A DNA stretch of 64,000 nt, taken from assembly GCF_008271805.1 (NCBI RefSeq), contig NZ_VSRY01000167.1, positions 4,900 to 68,899 on the forward strand, given 5' to 3'. The translations under genes were made by a program, and so were the position numbers. The stretch comes from Streptomyces sp. TRM49041 (GTDB lineage Bacteria > Actinomycetota > Actinomycetes > Streptomycetales > Streptomycetaceae). Below, in pieces: positions 50,846 through 59,807 of this stretch. Position 1 is the stretch's first letter. The number at the start of each line of letters is the position of its first letter. The notes below the pieces were generated by a model that saw only the letters and a list, made by a program, of their open reading frames with translations, searched no databases and was not told the DNA's origin.

Positions 50846-51865
50846 CTACGAGCTGACCACGTCCCGCAGCTCCACCACGTCCAGTTGCTCGGTCTCGTCG
50901 TGCGCGGTCAGGTCGATGACCTTGCCGACGGCCTGCCCGGGGCCGCGCCGCCCGTCCGGCTTCTCGGCGGCGAGAGCCTCCTCGCCCACGACGTCCGCCA
51001 GGTCCTCCTCCTGTACGGCGGCCTCGATGGCGGCGGCCGGCTTCTTGCCGCCGCTTTCCTCCTTCTGGGCGCCCTTCTGCGTGCCGAAGAAGTCGAAGCT
51101 GCCCTCCGGGCGCGGCACGGGCCGACGCTGTGAGCTGTACGGCACGATGGCGGCCGCCGCGGGTACGGGGCGCACGGCCAGGGCGGCCGTGCCGGTGGTT
51201 CCGGTGGTTCCGGCGGCGCCGCTCGTCGGGCCCAGCGCGGCCTCGGCGATGCGGCGGGCCTCCTGCGTGACGGCGTTGTGCGTCAGCCGGCGCAGGGCCT
51301 GGGCCGCGCGGAGGTAGTCGTCCGGGGTCGGCGCCGAGGAGCCGGCCGTGAGCGCGCGGGCCGCGGCGGAGGTTCCGGAGGCGGAACCGGCGTCGGGTCC
51401 GGCCGGGGAGGCGGCCCCCAGGGCGAGTTGGCGGCGGCCCTCCAGGGCGCTGGCCCGCTCGGTCTCGGCGGTGGCGTACCTGCGCAGGAGTTCCGCGTGT
51501 TCGTTGCGGAGCCCGGCGAGTTCGACCCGCTTGGCGCGCAGCTTCGCGTCGAGCTTGACGCGCAGCTCGCGGGCCTCGTCGAGGTCGGCCTCCAGCTCGG
51601 CTATGCGCTCCTCGGTCTTCCACTGGTCACTGGCGCGGGCGCGGGTCAGTTCGGCGACGCGGCGGCCGGCCGTGCGGTCCCAGGCACGCATGAGGACCGC
51701 ACCGGTGACGGCCGCGGCGGCCGTGGCCGCGACGAGCAGGCGCAGGCCCAGTGGATCGGCCAGGAGCCAGGCGCCCCCGGCACAGAGTACGGACGCTCCG
51801 GCCACCGCGGAGGGCGGCAGAAGCCGGTGCAGGGGTGGGGAATGGCGGTGGCGTCCACGTGGCAT
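50846..51865 (-). CDS. Membrane-anchored coiled-coil protein, function unknown
   Basis: This 339-residue protein has two adjacent hydrophobic helices near the N-terminus (VAGASVLCAGGAWLLADPLG and LLVAATAAAAVTGAVLMRAW). A long coiled coil follows (residues about 72-145, EERIAELEADLDEARELRVK and onward). An Ala/Thr/Gly-rich region and an acidic C-terminus (EQLDVVELRDVVSS) complete it. The layout resembles cytoskeletal or scaffold proteins, but no family was recognised. It is downstream of the glycine betaine binding-protein gene and separated from it by a terminator hairpin. Confidence 0.7.
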   Translation of the reverse strand: MPRGRHRHSPPLHRLLPPSAVAGASVLCAGGAWLLADPLGLRLLVAATAAAAVTGAVLMRAWDRTAGRRVAELTRARASDQWKTEERIAELEADLDEARELRVKLDAKLRAKRVELAGLRNEHAELLRRYATAETERASALEGRRQLALGAASPAGPDAGSASGTSAAARALTAGSSAPTPDDYLRAAQALRRLTHNAVTQEARRIAEAALGPTSGAAGTTGTTGTAALAVRPVPAAAAIVPYSSQRRPVPRPEGSFDFFGTQKGAQKEESGGKKPAAAIEAAVQEEDLADVVGEEALAAEKPDGRRGPGQAVGKVIDLTAHDETEQLDVVELRDVVSS

Positions 51866-51902
51866 GGCCCGAAATTTACCGTGCGTAGGTGTCTTTTGGG
51901 GT

Positions 51903-51946
51903 GTCGGCCCGGCAATGTTTTGCCACCCGGTCCGTTCCGGGCCGAC
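51903..51946 (-). terminator. Hairpin terminator after the glycine betaine ABC operon
   Basis: GTCGGCCCGG (51903-51912) and CCGGGCCGAC (51937-51946) are perfect 10-bp inverted repeats with a 24-nt loop. They lie 37 nt downstream of the binding-protein stop on the minus strand and upstream of the coiled-coil gene. Confidence 0.55.
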
Positions 51947-51983
51947 GCTTCCACTTCCCCGCGCTCCCGCGCGCTCTTCGCCG

Positions 51984-52973
51984 TTACTTACGGATCAGTC
52001 CCTTGGCCTCCAGGTAAGCCTTCGCAACGTCCACCGGCTTTGCCCGCTCGGCGTCGACCTTCCGGTTCAACTCGACCAGATCGTCGGTCGTGAGGGCCTG
52101 GGTGATCCTGCCGAGCGCGGCGGCGATCTCCGGCGAACCGGCGTCCTCGGCATTGACGACGGGCAGCACATTGTCGGCGTTCTGGAGCTTCTTGTCGTCC
52201 TCCAGGAGCACCAGGCCGAAGGCGTCGAGCGTGGCGTCGGTCGTCGTGGTCAGCACCAGCTGGTCGACGCCGTCCTTCACGGCCTGCTTCGACTGCGGGG
52301 TTCCCACGCCCTTGGGGTCGATGCCCGCCACATCGATTCCGTAGACGGACTTCAGGCCGGGTGCGCAGAACGGCCGTACGGCGCACTCGTCGCCCGCCGC
52401 GATCTTCACCTTCAGCTTCGCCCGGCCGAGATCCGAAAGCGTCGTGAGCCTGTTCTTCGCGGCGAATTCCTTGGTCACCGCGAAAGCGTTCTGATCGACG
52501 GCCTCGCCGGCCGGCAGCACCTTCAGTCCGCGCGGTGCGGCGAGCTTCTCCAGGGCGGCCACGGTGGCCGCCGCATCGCTGGACGCGACCGGCTTCTCCT
52601 CGGGCGCCTTCGGCCCGTTCACCTTCGCGTTCAGGAATTCCGCAAGCGTAGCCGCGTATTCCGGTACGACGTCGATCTCGCCCTTCTCCAGGGAGGGTTC
52701 ATACAGCTCGCGGTTCTCCACCGTCCTGATGGTCGTGCGGTAGCCGGCGTCGGTGAGCATCTGCGCGTACAGCTCCGCGAGCACCTGCGACTCGGTGAAG
52801 CCGGCCGAGCCGACGACCACGGCGCCCTTGGCCGCCGCACCGGAGCGCTCACCGGACGTGCCGGTGGCGCCCCGCTCCTCCAGGCTGCTGCCGCCGCACG
52901 CGGCGAGCCCGCCGGTCAGGGCGAGTACGCCCAGCACCGCACCGGCCGTACGCGAGGTTCTGCCGCTCATCAC
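51984..52973 (-). CDS. Glycine betaine/carnitine/choline ABC transporter binding lipoprotein
   Basis: This OpuCC/ProX-type substrate-binding protein has 329 residues. A lipoprotein signal peptide ends in LAACGG. The OpuAC domain has VVVGSAGFTESQVLAELYAQ, the GEIDVVPEYAATLAEFL aromatic-cage region and a second lobe ending in YLEAKGLIRK. It captures compatible solutes outside the membrane. The start (ATG 52973 or 52970) overlaps the end of the permease gene. Together with two permeases and a divergent ATPase it forms a complete osmoprotectant importer. The exact ligand is inferred. Confidence 0.88.
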   Translation of the reverse strand: MMSGRTSRTAGAVLGVLALTGGLAACGGSSLEERGATGTSGERSGAAAKGAVVVGSAGFTESQVLAELYAQMLTDAGYRTTIRTVENRELYEPSLEKGEIDVVPEYAATLAEFLNAKVNGPKAPEEKPVASSDAAATVAALEKLAAPRGLKVLPAGEAVDQNAFAVTKEFAAKNRLTTLSDLGRAKLKVKIAAGDECAVRPFCAPGLKSVYGIDVAGIDPKGVGTPQSKQAVKDGVDQLVLTTTTDATLDAFGLVLLEDDKKLQNADNVLPVVNAEDAGSPEIAAALGRITQALTTDDLVELNRKVDAERAKPVDVAKAYLEAKGLIRK

Positions 52974-53653
52974 GTTGTACGTCTCCGTCCATTCGGTCCA
53001 TGGCCCACGAGCACCCTGCTCGCCGCCACCAGTACGCCCTCGACGAGCAGGGCCAGCGCGCCGACGAGCAGCGCCCCCGCGAACACCTGCGCGGTGTCGT
53101 AGGTGTGGAAACCCGCTGTGATGATCCGGCCGAGGCCCCCCTCACCCGCCATCGCGGCCAGCGTCGCCGTGGCGATCACCTGGACGGAGGCCATCCGCAG
53201 ACCGGTCAGCACCATGGGGAAGGCGAGCGGGAGTTCGACCGTACGGAAGAGCTGGCCGCCCGACATCCCCATGCCGCGCGCCGCCTCGACCACCGCCCGG
53301 TCCACCTCGCGCATGCCCAGGTACGCGTTGGTGAGCAGCGGCGGCACGGCGAACAGCACCAGGGCCACGATCGTCGGTATGCCGCTCTGTCTGCCGAGCG
53401 GGGTGAGCGTCAGGAGCACCAGCACCGCGAGCGTGGGCACCGCCCGGCCCACGTTGGAGAGGTTCACCGCGAGGGCGCCGCCCCGGCCGATGTGCCCGAG
53501 CCAGAACGCCAGGGGCAGGGCGATCAGGCAGGAGATCACCAGGCAGACGCCGCTGAACCACAGGTGCTCCCCGAGCCGGTGCCACACCCCCGTCTCGCCC
53601 GTCCAGTTGGCCCCGGTGGTCAGCCAGGTCCACGCCTCCGCCACGACCCCCAT
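52970..53653 (-). CDS. Glycine betaine-type ABC transporter permease
   Basis: This 227-residue membrane permease has the OpuCB/OpuCD signature GLRMASVQVIATATLAAMAG with the EAA-like loop (VEAARGMGMSGGQLF). About five hydrophobic segments are visible. It lies between the second permease (3-bp gap) and the binding protein (ATGA overlap). The two different permease genes imply a heterodimeric channel. Confidence 0.88.
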   Translation of the reverse strand: MGVVAEAWTWLTTGANWTGETGVWHRLGEHLWFSGVCLVISCLIALPLAFWLGHIGRGGALAVNLSNVGRAVPTLAVLVLLTLTPLGRQSGIPTIVALVLFAVPPLLTNAYLGMREVDRAVVEAARGMGMSGGQLFRTVELPLAFPMVLTGLRMASVQVIATATLAAMAGEGGLGRIITAGFHTYDTAQVFAGALLVGALALLVEGVLVAASRVLVGHGPNGRRRTT

Positions 53654-53656
53654 CGC

Positions 53657-54397
53657 TCAGCCCGCCTTCCCGGCGGCACCCCGCACCCGCGGAGTCCGCG
53701 ACGCCCGGGTGCCCCGTGTCGCCCGCGATGGCCGCGTCGCCGTCCGCGTCCATGGCGTCAGCAGCCGCTGCAGCCCCAGCAGCAGCACATCGGCGGTCAC
53801 CGCCAGCAGCACACACAGCACCGAAGCGGTCAGCACCTGCGCCTTGAAGAAGGTCTTCAGCCCGCTGGTGATGAGCGTCCCCAGACCGCCGTAGTCCACC
53901 AGCGCGCCCACCGTCGTCAGGGCGATCGTCGACACCGTCGCCATCCGCACGCCCGCCAGCAGCGCGGGCAGCGCCAGCGGCAGTTCGACCTCCCACAGCA
54001 TCCGCCCCGGCCCGTACCCCATGCCGCGGGCGGCCTCCCTGGTCTCCTCGGGCACCGCGGCGAGGCCGGCCAGGATGTTCCGCACGAGAATCGTCAGCGA
54101 GTAGAGCACCAGGCCCGTGACCACCAGGGCCGCCGACAGCCCGAACAGCGGCAGCAGCAGCGAGAACATCGCCAGCGACGGGACCGCGTACAGCACGGTC
54201 GTCAGCCCGAGCACGGGTCCCGCGAACCCCGGCCGGGCGCGCACCAGCAGCGCCAGCGGGAAGGCGACGGCGAGCCCGATGAGCACGGAAGCGGCCGTGA
54301 TCCACACATGCTGGAGGGTGGCATCCGCCAGTTCCCGGGCACGGGAGCTCACATACGCCCCGCAGATCCACTCGTTCGCCGCCAGACAGCCGCTCAT
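53657..54397 (-). CDS. Glycine betaine-type ABC transporter permease
   Basis: This 246-residue membrane permease of the same family has EETREAARGMGYGPGRMLWE (EAA loop) and ALLAGVRMATVSTIALTTVG. The N-terminus contains a short Cys-rich periplasmic segment (SGCLAANEWICGAYV). A basic tail follows the last helix. It is the first gene of the three-gene minus-strand operon and is divergent from the ATPase gene, sharing a 163-bp regulatory region. Confidence 0.88.
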   Translation of the reverse strand: MSGCLAANEWICGAYVSSRARELADATLQHVWITAASVLIGLAVAFPLALLVRARPGFAGPVLGLTTVLYAVPSLAMFSLLLPLFGLSAALVVTGLVLYSLTILVRNILAGLAAVPEETREAARGMGYGPGRMLWEVELPLALPALLAGVRMATVSTIALTTVGALVDYGGLGTLITSGLKTFFKAQVLTASVLCVLLAVTADVLLLGLQRLLTPWTRTATRPSRATRGTRASRTPRVRGAAGKAG

Positions 54398-54436
54398 CGC
54401 TTCCCACCTCCCCCGCTCCCCGGACGGTCCGTCAGA

Positions 54437-54469
54437 TCTCCGACCGTCGATGTGGTGTTCGATCGGAGA
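54437..54469. promoter_or_regulatory. TCTCCGA...TCGGAGA inverted repeat in the betaine transporter control region
   Basis: Perfect 7-bp arms separated by 19 nt lie about 40-70 bp upstream of the permease gene and about 90 bp upstream of the ATPase gene. This is the only clear symmetric element in the shared divergent region (54398-54560). A candidate -35, CTGACA, occurs nearby on the plus strand, but its -10 could not be fixed. Confidence 0.35.
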
Positions 54470-54560
54470 AGACCCTAACCCCCGGCACTGACAATCACCG
54501 CGATACGCCCCGGGCAGGCACCATGGGGCACTACATCACCACGCGTCACAAGGGGGAGCC

Positions 54561-55721
54561 GTGATCCGGTTCGAGCACGTCACCAAGCGGTACGCGGACG
54601 GCACCACGGCCGTCGACGATCTGTCCTTCGAGGTGGCGGAGGGTGAACTGGTCACCCTCGTAGGCCCGTCCGGCTGCGGCAAGACCACCACGATGAAGAT
54701 GGTCAACCGCCTCGTCGAGCCGACCGAGGGCCGCATCCGGGTCGACGGCGAGGACATCGCTACCACCGACCCCGTCGAACTGCGGCGCCGCATCGGATAC
54801 GTGATCCAGCAGGTGGGCCTCTTCCCGCACCGCACCGTCCTGGAGAACACGGCGACCGTGCCGCGCCTCCTGGGCGCCGGACGCTCCAAGTCCCATGCCC
54901 GCGCCGCCGAACTGCTGGACCTGGTGGGCCTCGACCCGCGTACGTTCGGCGACCGCTACCCCGACCAGCTCTCCGGCGGCCAGCGCCAGCGCGTGGGTGT
55001 GGCGCGCGCCCTCGCCGCCGACCCGCCCGTCCTGCTGATGGACGAGCCGTTCGGGGCGGTCGACCCGGTCGTACGGGAGCATCTGCAGAGCGAGTTCCTC
55101 AAGCTCCAGTCCCGGATGCGCAAGACGGTCCTGTTCGTCACGCACGACCTGGAGGAGGCGGTCCGGCTGGGCGACCGCATGGCCGTCTACGGTCACGGCC
55201 GCATCGAGCAGCTGGACACCCCCGCCACGGTCCTGGGCGCCCCGGCGACCCCGTACGTCGCGGACTTCGTCGGCGCCGACCGCGCCCTGCGGCGGCTCTC
55301 CGTCACCCCGGTCGAGGAGGGGGACCTGGAGCAGCCGCCGGCCGTGCGCCTGGACGACCCGCTGCCCCGCGCGCGGGAGCGGGCGCTCGACGGTGGAGGG
55401 GCCATCGTCCTGGACGAGGATGGCAGGCCGTACGGCTGGCTCCCGGCGGCCGCGGAACCCACGGGCACCGGCACCGTCCGCGAGCTCGCCCGCCCCATGG
55501 ACGCGCGCGTACCGCTGGGCGCCTCCCTCAAGGAGGCGTTCTCGGCGATGCTCCGCTACGACGCGGGCTGGGTGGCCGTAGTGGACGGCACCGCCGCCAC
55601 GGACGCGACGGACACCGCGGGCGCCACGCGCGGCGGCCGCTACCTGGGCGTCCTCACCCCGGCCCGGCTGCACGAGGCGCTGCGCCGCTCCGTGGGCGAG
55701 GGCGAGGTCACGCCGCGCTGA
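54561..55721 (+). CDS. Glycine betaine-type ABC transporter ATP-binding protein
   Basis: This OpuCA/OsmV-type ATPase has 386 residues. Walker A is GPSGCGKTT, then the Q-loop in VIQQVGLFPH, the signature LSGGQRQRVGVARAL, Walker B VLLMDEPFGAVDP and the H-loop VLFVTHDLEEA. The C-terminal 120 residues hold a CBS-like region (VRELARPMDARVPLGASLKE, YLGVLTPARLHEALRR), which in OpuCA-type ATPases responds to ionic strength or nucleotides. GTG at 54561 has an AGGGGGAG ribosome binding site. Its 3' end overlaps the convergent esterase gene by 14 bp. Confidence 0.92.
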   Translation: MIRFEHVTKRYADGTTAVDDLSFEVAEGELVTLVGPSGCGKTTTMKMVNRLVEPTEGRIRVDGEDIATTDPVELRRRIGYVIQQVGLFPHRTVLENTATVPRLLGAGRSKSHARAAELLDLVGLDPRTFGDRYPDQLSGGQRQRVGVARALAADPPVLLMDEPFGAVDPVVREHLQSEFLKLQSRMRKTVLFVTHDLEEAVRLGDRMAVYGHGRIEQLDTPATVLGAPATPYVADFVGADRALRRLSVTPVEEGDLEQPPAVRLDDPLPRARERALDGGGAIVLDEDGRPYGWLPAAAEPTGTGTVRELARPMDARVPLGASLKEAFSAMLRYDAGWVAVVDGTAATDATDTAGATRGGRYLGVLTPARLHEALRRSVGEGEVTPR

Positions 55722-56820
55722 GGCGGCCGCTCATCCACACCAGGGCAGGCGGTATCTCCCGGTTCCACGTGCCGAAGTTGTGGCCGCCACTGTCGAGGGT
55801 GATGGACGACACGCGCGCGGGAGCCTTCACCTTCTTGATGAAGTCGAGCGTCCCCTTCAGGTTGCTCTCGCCCTGCTTGGACGTCGTGACCAGGAACGAC
55901 GACGCGCCCTGCGGCAGGTTGTCCAGGCTCCACAGCAGGTCGGCCCGGTGACGCAGCTTCGCGTCGCCCTTGAACAGGTCCCCCGTGGTGACGTCCTCGG
56001 CCGCCTTGTAGTACGCGGAGAGGCCCGCGCCCGCCGAGAACCGGTCCGGGTGGTGCATCGCGATCTTCAGCGCGCAGTAGCCGCCGGTCGAGTTGCCGAT
56101 GAACCCCCAGTTCCGCGGCTCCTTGCCCACCCGGTACGTCTCGGAGATCGCCTTCGGCAGGTCCTCGGCGAAGTACGTCTCGGTCTGCGGGCCGCCGGGC
56201 ACGTCCACGCACTCGGTGTCACGCGGCGGCGCGACCGTCGGACGCAGCAGCACCAGGATCATCGGCTGCATCTTCTTCTCCTTGGCCTGCTCGTACGCGG
56301 TGCGCGGATAGCGCAGCCCCTTGAGCAGATTCTCGGCGGTGCCCGGATAACCGGTCAGCACGACGGAGGCGGGGAAGGTGCGCTCGGCGTGCGCGGGCTG
56401 GAAGTACTCCGGCGGCAGATAGACGTACGCCGGGCTCTCGATGCCGGACTTCTCACCCGCTATGACGACCTTCTGTATCTGGCCGCCGATCTCCGGGTGC
56501 CGGCCGCCGGGGACGTCCATCTGCTGCTTCTCGACGACCTTGACGTCCTTGCCGCCGGCCGAGTGGTCGACGACCACGCCCAGTTCCTGCTCCTGGCCCA
56601 GCAGATCGGCCCAGGAGCCGTAGAAGAGGAAGTAGTTGTTGGCCGCGAGGCCGACCGACGCGAAGAGCGAGAGCTGGGTCACGAGCAGGAGGCCCACCCT
56701 GCCGAGCACCGCACGCCAGCTCCGCCGTGACAGCCGCGGCCACAGCCACACGGTGGCGGCGAACAGCGCCACGGCCACAAGGACGGCCAGCGCCAGAACT
56801 TTGTTACTGGTGAGACCCAT
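55708..56820 (-). CDS. Membrane-anchored alpha/beta-hydrolase esterase (Ag85/esterase D-like)
   Basis: This 370-residue protein has an N-terminal membrane region with two helices (LALAVLVAVALFAATVWLWP and VGLLLVTQLSLFASVGLAAN) and an extracytoplasmic alpha/beta-hydrolase domain. The nucleophile is in GFIGNSTGGYCALKIA, an oxyanion region in SVVLTGYPG, and the catalytic His in DSGGHNFGTW. The family includes mycolyltransferase-like and PHB depolymerase-like esterases. It is divergent from a lysyl-phosphatidylglycerol synthase-like gene, suggesting a shared envelope role. Confidence 0.82.
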   Translation of the reverse strand: MGLTSNKVLALAVLVAVALFAATVWLWPRLSRRSWRAVLGRVGLLLVTQLSLFASVGLAANNYFLFYGSWADLLGQEQELGVVVDHSAGGKDVKVVEKQQMDVPGGRHPEIGGQIQKVVIAGEKSGIESPAYVYLPPEYFQPAHAERTFPASVVLTGYPGTAENLLKGLRYPRTAYEQAKEKKMQPMILVLLRPTVAPPRDTECVDVPGGPQTETYFAEDLPKAISETYRVGKEPRNWGFIGNSTGGYCALKIAMHHPDRFSAGAGLSAYYKAAEDVTTGDLFKGDAKLRHRADLLWSLDNLPQGASSFLVTTSKQGESNLKGTLDFIKKVKAPARVSSITLDSGGHNFGTWNREIPPALVWMSGRLSAA

Positions 56821-56982
56821 GCGTTGTCCAAGCCTTCTTCTTCGTCGAGATTTCTACGGGGCGCGAGTAAACCCGTCGCATGGACCCGTCGTCCTAGAGG
56901 GCACACATTGTCCGGTTGTCCGGCGCCGAGAACAGTTCGGGCCGAAGGGACAAAACGATCTCTTGCGGAGCCACGGGAAGCC

Positions 56983-58824
56983 ATGTCTGTCACGGTAGAT
57001 GGGGATAAGTCGGCATCGGTTCCGACTCGGGTACGCCGGGTCCTGCGCGGACCGCGTGCCGAGAAGGTGCCCGCCCTCGTCGGCACGGCCTGCACGTTCA
57101 TCGGTCTCGTCGACATCGCCGCCGGGGTGTTCCCCCGCTTCAGGGCGAGCAGGTTCCACGACTTCATGGAGGTCCTGCCCGGCACCCTCGGCCCGCTGTC
57201 GGCCGCGCTCTCGCTGAGCGTCGGCGTCCTGCTGCTCCTCCTCGCCCATGGGCTCAAGCGCCACAAGCGCCGCGCCTGGCGCGCCGCGGTGGTCCTGCTC
57301 CCGGCCGGCGCCCTGGCGCAGTTCGTCTACCGCCACTCCGTCATCGGCGTCCTGCTCTCCCTGGTCCTGCTGGCTCTGCTGCTGCGCCACCGCAAGGAGT
57401 TCGCCGCGCTGCCGGACCCGCGCAGCCGCTGGCGGGCCCTGGCCAACTTCGTCCTGATGGGCGCCGGTTCCATCGGCCTCGGCCTGGTCATCGTCAGCGC
57501 CCACCCCGGGAAGGTGGTCGGCAGCCCCGGCCTCAGCGACCGCCTGGAGCACGTCCTGTTCGGCCTGTTCGGCGTCGAGGGGCCGGTCGGCTACGGCGGC
57601 AGCGTCTCCTGGACCGTCGGCTACTCGCTCGGCGCGCTCGGCCTGCTCACCGCCGTCACCACCATCTACCTGGCGTTCCGCCCCGAGCACCCGGTCGCCC
57701 GGCTCACCGAGGACGACGAGGCCCGGCTGCGCGAGCTGCTCGCCAGGCACGGCGGTCGCGACTCCCTCGGCCACTTCGCGCTCCGCCGCGACAAGGGCGT
57801 CGTCTTCTCCCCCAGCGGCAAGGCCGCCGTCACCTACCGTGTCGTCTCCGGCGTGATGCTCGCCAGCGGCGACCCGATCGGCGACGTCGAAGCCTGGCCC
57901 GGCGCCATCGAGCGGTTCATGGACGAGGCCAAGGCCCACTCCTGGACCCCCGCCGTCATGGGCTGTTCCGAGACCGGCGGCCAGGTGTGGACCCGCGAGA
58001 CCGGCCTGGACGCGCTGGAGCTCGGCGACGAGGCGGTGGTGGACGTCGCGGATTTCTCCCTGTCCGGGCGCGCCATGCGTAACGTGCGCCAGATGGTCAA
58101 GCGCATCGAGCGCAACGGCTACGAGACCCGGGTCAGGCGGGCCCATGACCTCTCCGAGGGCGAGCTGGAGCGGATACGCCAGGCCGCGGCCGACTGGCGC
58201 GGCACCGACACCGAGCGCGGCTTCTCCATGGCCCTCGGCCGCATCGGCGACCCGGCCGACGGCGACGCGGTCATCGCCACCGCGCACAAGGCGGACGACG
58301 ACGCCGACACCTCCCCGTACGGCGACCTCAAGGCGATCATCCACTTCGTGCCGTGGGGTGGGGACGGCATGTCCCTGGAGCTGATGCGCCGCGACCGCGC
58401 CGCCGACCCCGGCATGAACGAGCTGCTGATCGTCGCCGCCCTCCAGGCGTCCCCCCAGCTGGGCGTCAAGCAGGTCTCCCTGAACTTCGCGATGTTCCGC
58501 TCCGCGCTCGCCCGCGGCGAGAAGCTGGGCGCGGGACCCGTCCTGCGCGTCTGGCGCGGTCTGCTGGTCTTCCTGTCCCGCTGGTTCCAGATCGAGTCGC
58601 TGTACAAGTTCAACGCCAAGTTCCGGCCCCGCTGGGAGCCCCGCTTCGTCGTCTACCGCAGCACACGCGACCTGCCGCGCATCGGCTTCGCCGCCATGCA
58701 GGCCGAGGGCTTCGTGAACCTGGCCCCGCCCCGCCCGTTCCGCCGCCGGGGGGCCGCCCGCACCGCCCGCCCGTGCGCCCACATCACGCCCTCCACGACC
58801 GAGCCCGGCATGCGCGCGGCCTGA
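56983..58824 (+). CDS. Phosphatidylglycerol lysyltransferase domain membrane protein
   Basis: This 613-residue MprF/LysX-like protein has an N-terminal membrane domain with six or so helices (TACTFIGLVDIAAGVFPRF through YSLGALGLLTAVTTIYLAF). The C-terminal DUF2156 lysyltransferase domain contains VVSGVMLASGDPIGD, DFSLSGRAMRNVRQMVKR and FNAKFRPRWEPRFVVY. Enzymes of this type aminoacylate phosphatidylglycerol and raise resistance to cationic peptides. No lysyl-tRNA synthetase domain is fused here. From memory the S. coelicolor orthologue is a reported SigE target, which fits the window, but I found no SigE promoter. Confidence 0.87.
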   Translation: MSVTVDGDKSASVPTRVRRVLRGPRAEKVPALVGTACTFIGLVDIAAGVFPRFRASRFHDFMEVLPGTLGPLSAALSLSVGVLLLLLAHGLKRHKRRAWRAAVVLLPAGALAQFVYRHSVIGVLLSLVLLALLLRHRKEFAALPDPRSRWRALANFVLMGAGSIGLGLVIVSAHPGKVVGSPGLSDRLEHVLFGLFGVEGPVGYGGSVSWTVGYSLGALGLLTAVTTIYLAFRPEHPVARLTEDDEARLRELLARHGGRDSLGHFALRRDKGVVFSPSGKAAVTYRVVSGVMLASGDPIGDVEAWPGAIERFMDEAKAHSWTPAVMGCSETGGQVWTRETGLDALELGDEAVVDVADFSLSGRAMRNVRQMVKRIERNGYETRVRRAHDLSEGELERIRQAAADWRGTDTERGFSMALGRIGDPADGDAVIATAHKADDDADTSPYGDLKAIIHFVPWGGDGMSLELMRRDRAADPGMNELLIVAALQASPQLGVKQVSLNFAMFRSALARGEKLGAGPVLRVWRGLLVFLSRWFQIESLYKFNAKFRPRWEPRFVVYRSTRDLPRIGFAAMQAEGFVNLAPPRPFRRRGAARTARPCAHITPSTTEPGMRAA

Positions 58825-58849
58825 CCGACCCCACCCGCACCCCCCACCG

Positions 58850-58900
58850 ACGGGGCGCCACCCGCCCGGACCACCAGGACCGGACCGGGCGGCGCCCCGT
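58850..58900 (+). terminator. Long hairpin terminator between the lysyltransferase gene and folP
   Basis: ACGGGGCGCC (58850-58859) and GGCGCCCCGT (58891-58900) pair perfectly over 10 bp. A nested GCCCGG/CCGGGC helix fills much of the interior. It lies 26 nt after the upstream stop. It should separate the upstream gene from the folate operon. Confidence 0.7.
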
Positions 58901-58931
58901 CCCGCGTCCGGTCCCGCCGAATGACAGGCCC

Positions 58932-58943
58932 TAGGCTGGGGGC
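58932..58943 (+). promoter_or_regulatory. Candidate leaderless -10 element of folP
   Basis: TAGGCT (58932-58937) lies 6 nt before the folP ATG at 58944 and there is no purine-rich ribosome binding site. No good -35 stands at 17 nt. The element marks the start of the folP-NTF2-folB-folK transcript. Confidence 0.45.
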
Positions 58944-59807
58944 ATGAGTACGTTGCGTGGACGGGGCACGGTCCAGGGCCTGCCGGAGTGGGACCGCTGT
59001 GCGGTCATGGGCGTCGTCAATGTGACGCCCGACTCCTTCTCCGACGGCGGGCGCTGGTTCGACACCACCGCCGCCATCAAGCACGGCCTCGACCTGGTCG
59101 CCCAGGGCGCCGACCTGGTGGACGTCGGCGGCGAGTCGACCCGCCCGGGCGCCACCCGGGTCGACGAGGACGAGGAGCTGCGGCGGGTCGTCCCGGTCGT
59201 ACGGGGGCTGGCCTCCGAGGGGGTCACCGTCTCGGTCGACACCATGCGCGCCTCGGTCGCCCGCCGGGCCGTCGCGGCCGGTGCCGTCCTCGTCAACGAC
59301 GTCAGCGGCGGCCAGGCCGACGCCGAGATGGTCCCGTCCGTCGCCGCCGCCGAGGTGCCCTTCGTGGTCATGCACTGGCGCGGCTTCAGCGAGGACATGA
59401 ACAGCCTCGCCGTGTACGACGACGTGGTCGCCGAGGTCGTCGCCGAGGTCCACGCGCGCGTGGAGGCGGTCGTCGCGGGCGGCATCGCCCCGGAGCGACT
59501 GATCGTCGATCCCGGTCTGGGCTTCGCCAAGCGGGCGGAGCACGACCTGGCCCTGGTGGCCCACCTGGCCGAGCTGCGCGCCCTGGGCCGGCCGCTGCTC
59601 GTCGCCGCGTCCCGCAAGCGGTTCCTCGGCCGGGTCCTGGCCGGTGAGGACCACACACCGCCGCCCGCCCGGGAGCGCGACGCCGCGACCGCCGCGGTCT
59701 CCGCGATCGCCGCCCACGAGGGCGCCTGGGCCGTCCGCGTCCACGAGGTACGGGCGACGGCGGACGCGGTCCGCGTGGCCCGCGCCGTCGAGGGCGCCGC
59801 CTCGTGA
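58944..59807 (+). CDS. folP: Dihydropteroate synthase
   Basis: FolP condenses p-aminobenzoate with dihydropterin pyrophosphate, the sulfonamide target. The 287-residue TIM-barrel protein has the signatures MGVVNVTPDSFSDGGRWF and VDVGGESTRPGA, then VSVDTMRASVA, VNDVSGG, IVDPGLGFAK and ASRKRFLG. It starts the folate cluster and its stop overlaps the start of the NTF2-like gene (GTGA). Confidence 0.96.
   Translation: MSTLRGRGTVQGLPEWDRCAVMGVVNVTPDSFSDGGRWFDTTAAIKHGLDLVAQGADLVDVGGESTRPGATRVDEDEELRRVVPVVRGLASEGVTVSVDTMRASVARRAVAAGAVLVNDVSGGQADAEMVPSVAAAEVPFVVMHWRGFSEDMNSLAVYDDVVAEVVAEVHARVEAVVAGGIAPERLIVDPGLGFAKRAEHDLALVAHLAELRALGRPLLVAASRKRFLGRVLAGEDHTPPPARERDAATAAVSAIAAHEGAWAVRVHEVRATADAVRVARAVEGAAS

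Noticed and set aside
56821..56982. SigE-type promoter for the lysyltransferase-like gene
   Set aside because: A GAAC at 56930 is present, but the following TCTC is 24 nt away, not the 16-17 nt expected for SigE promoters.
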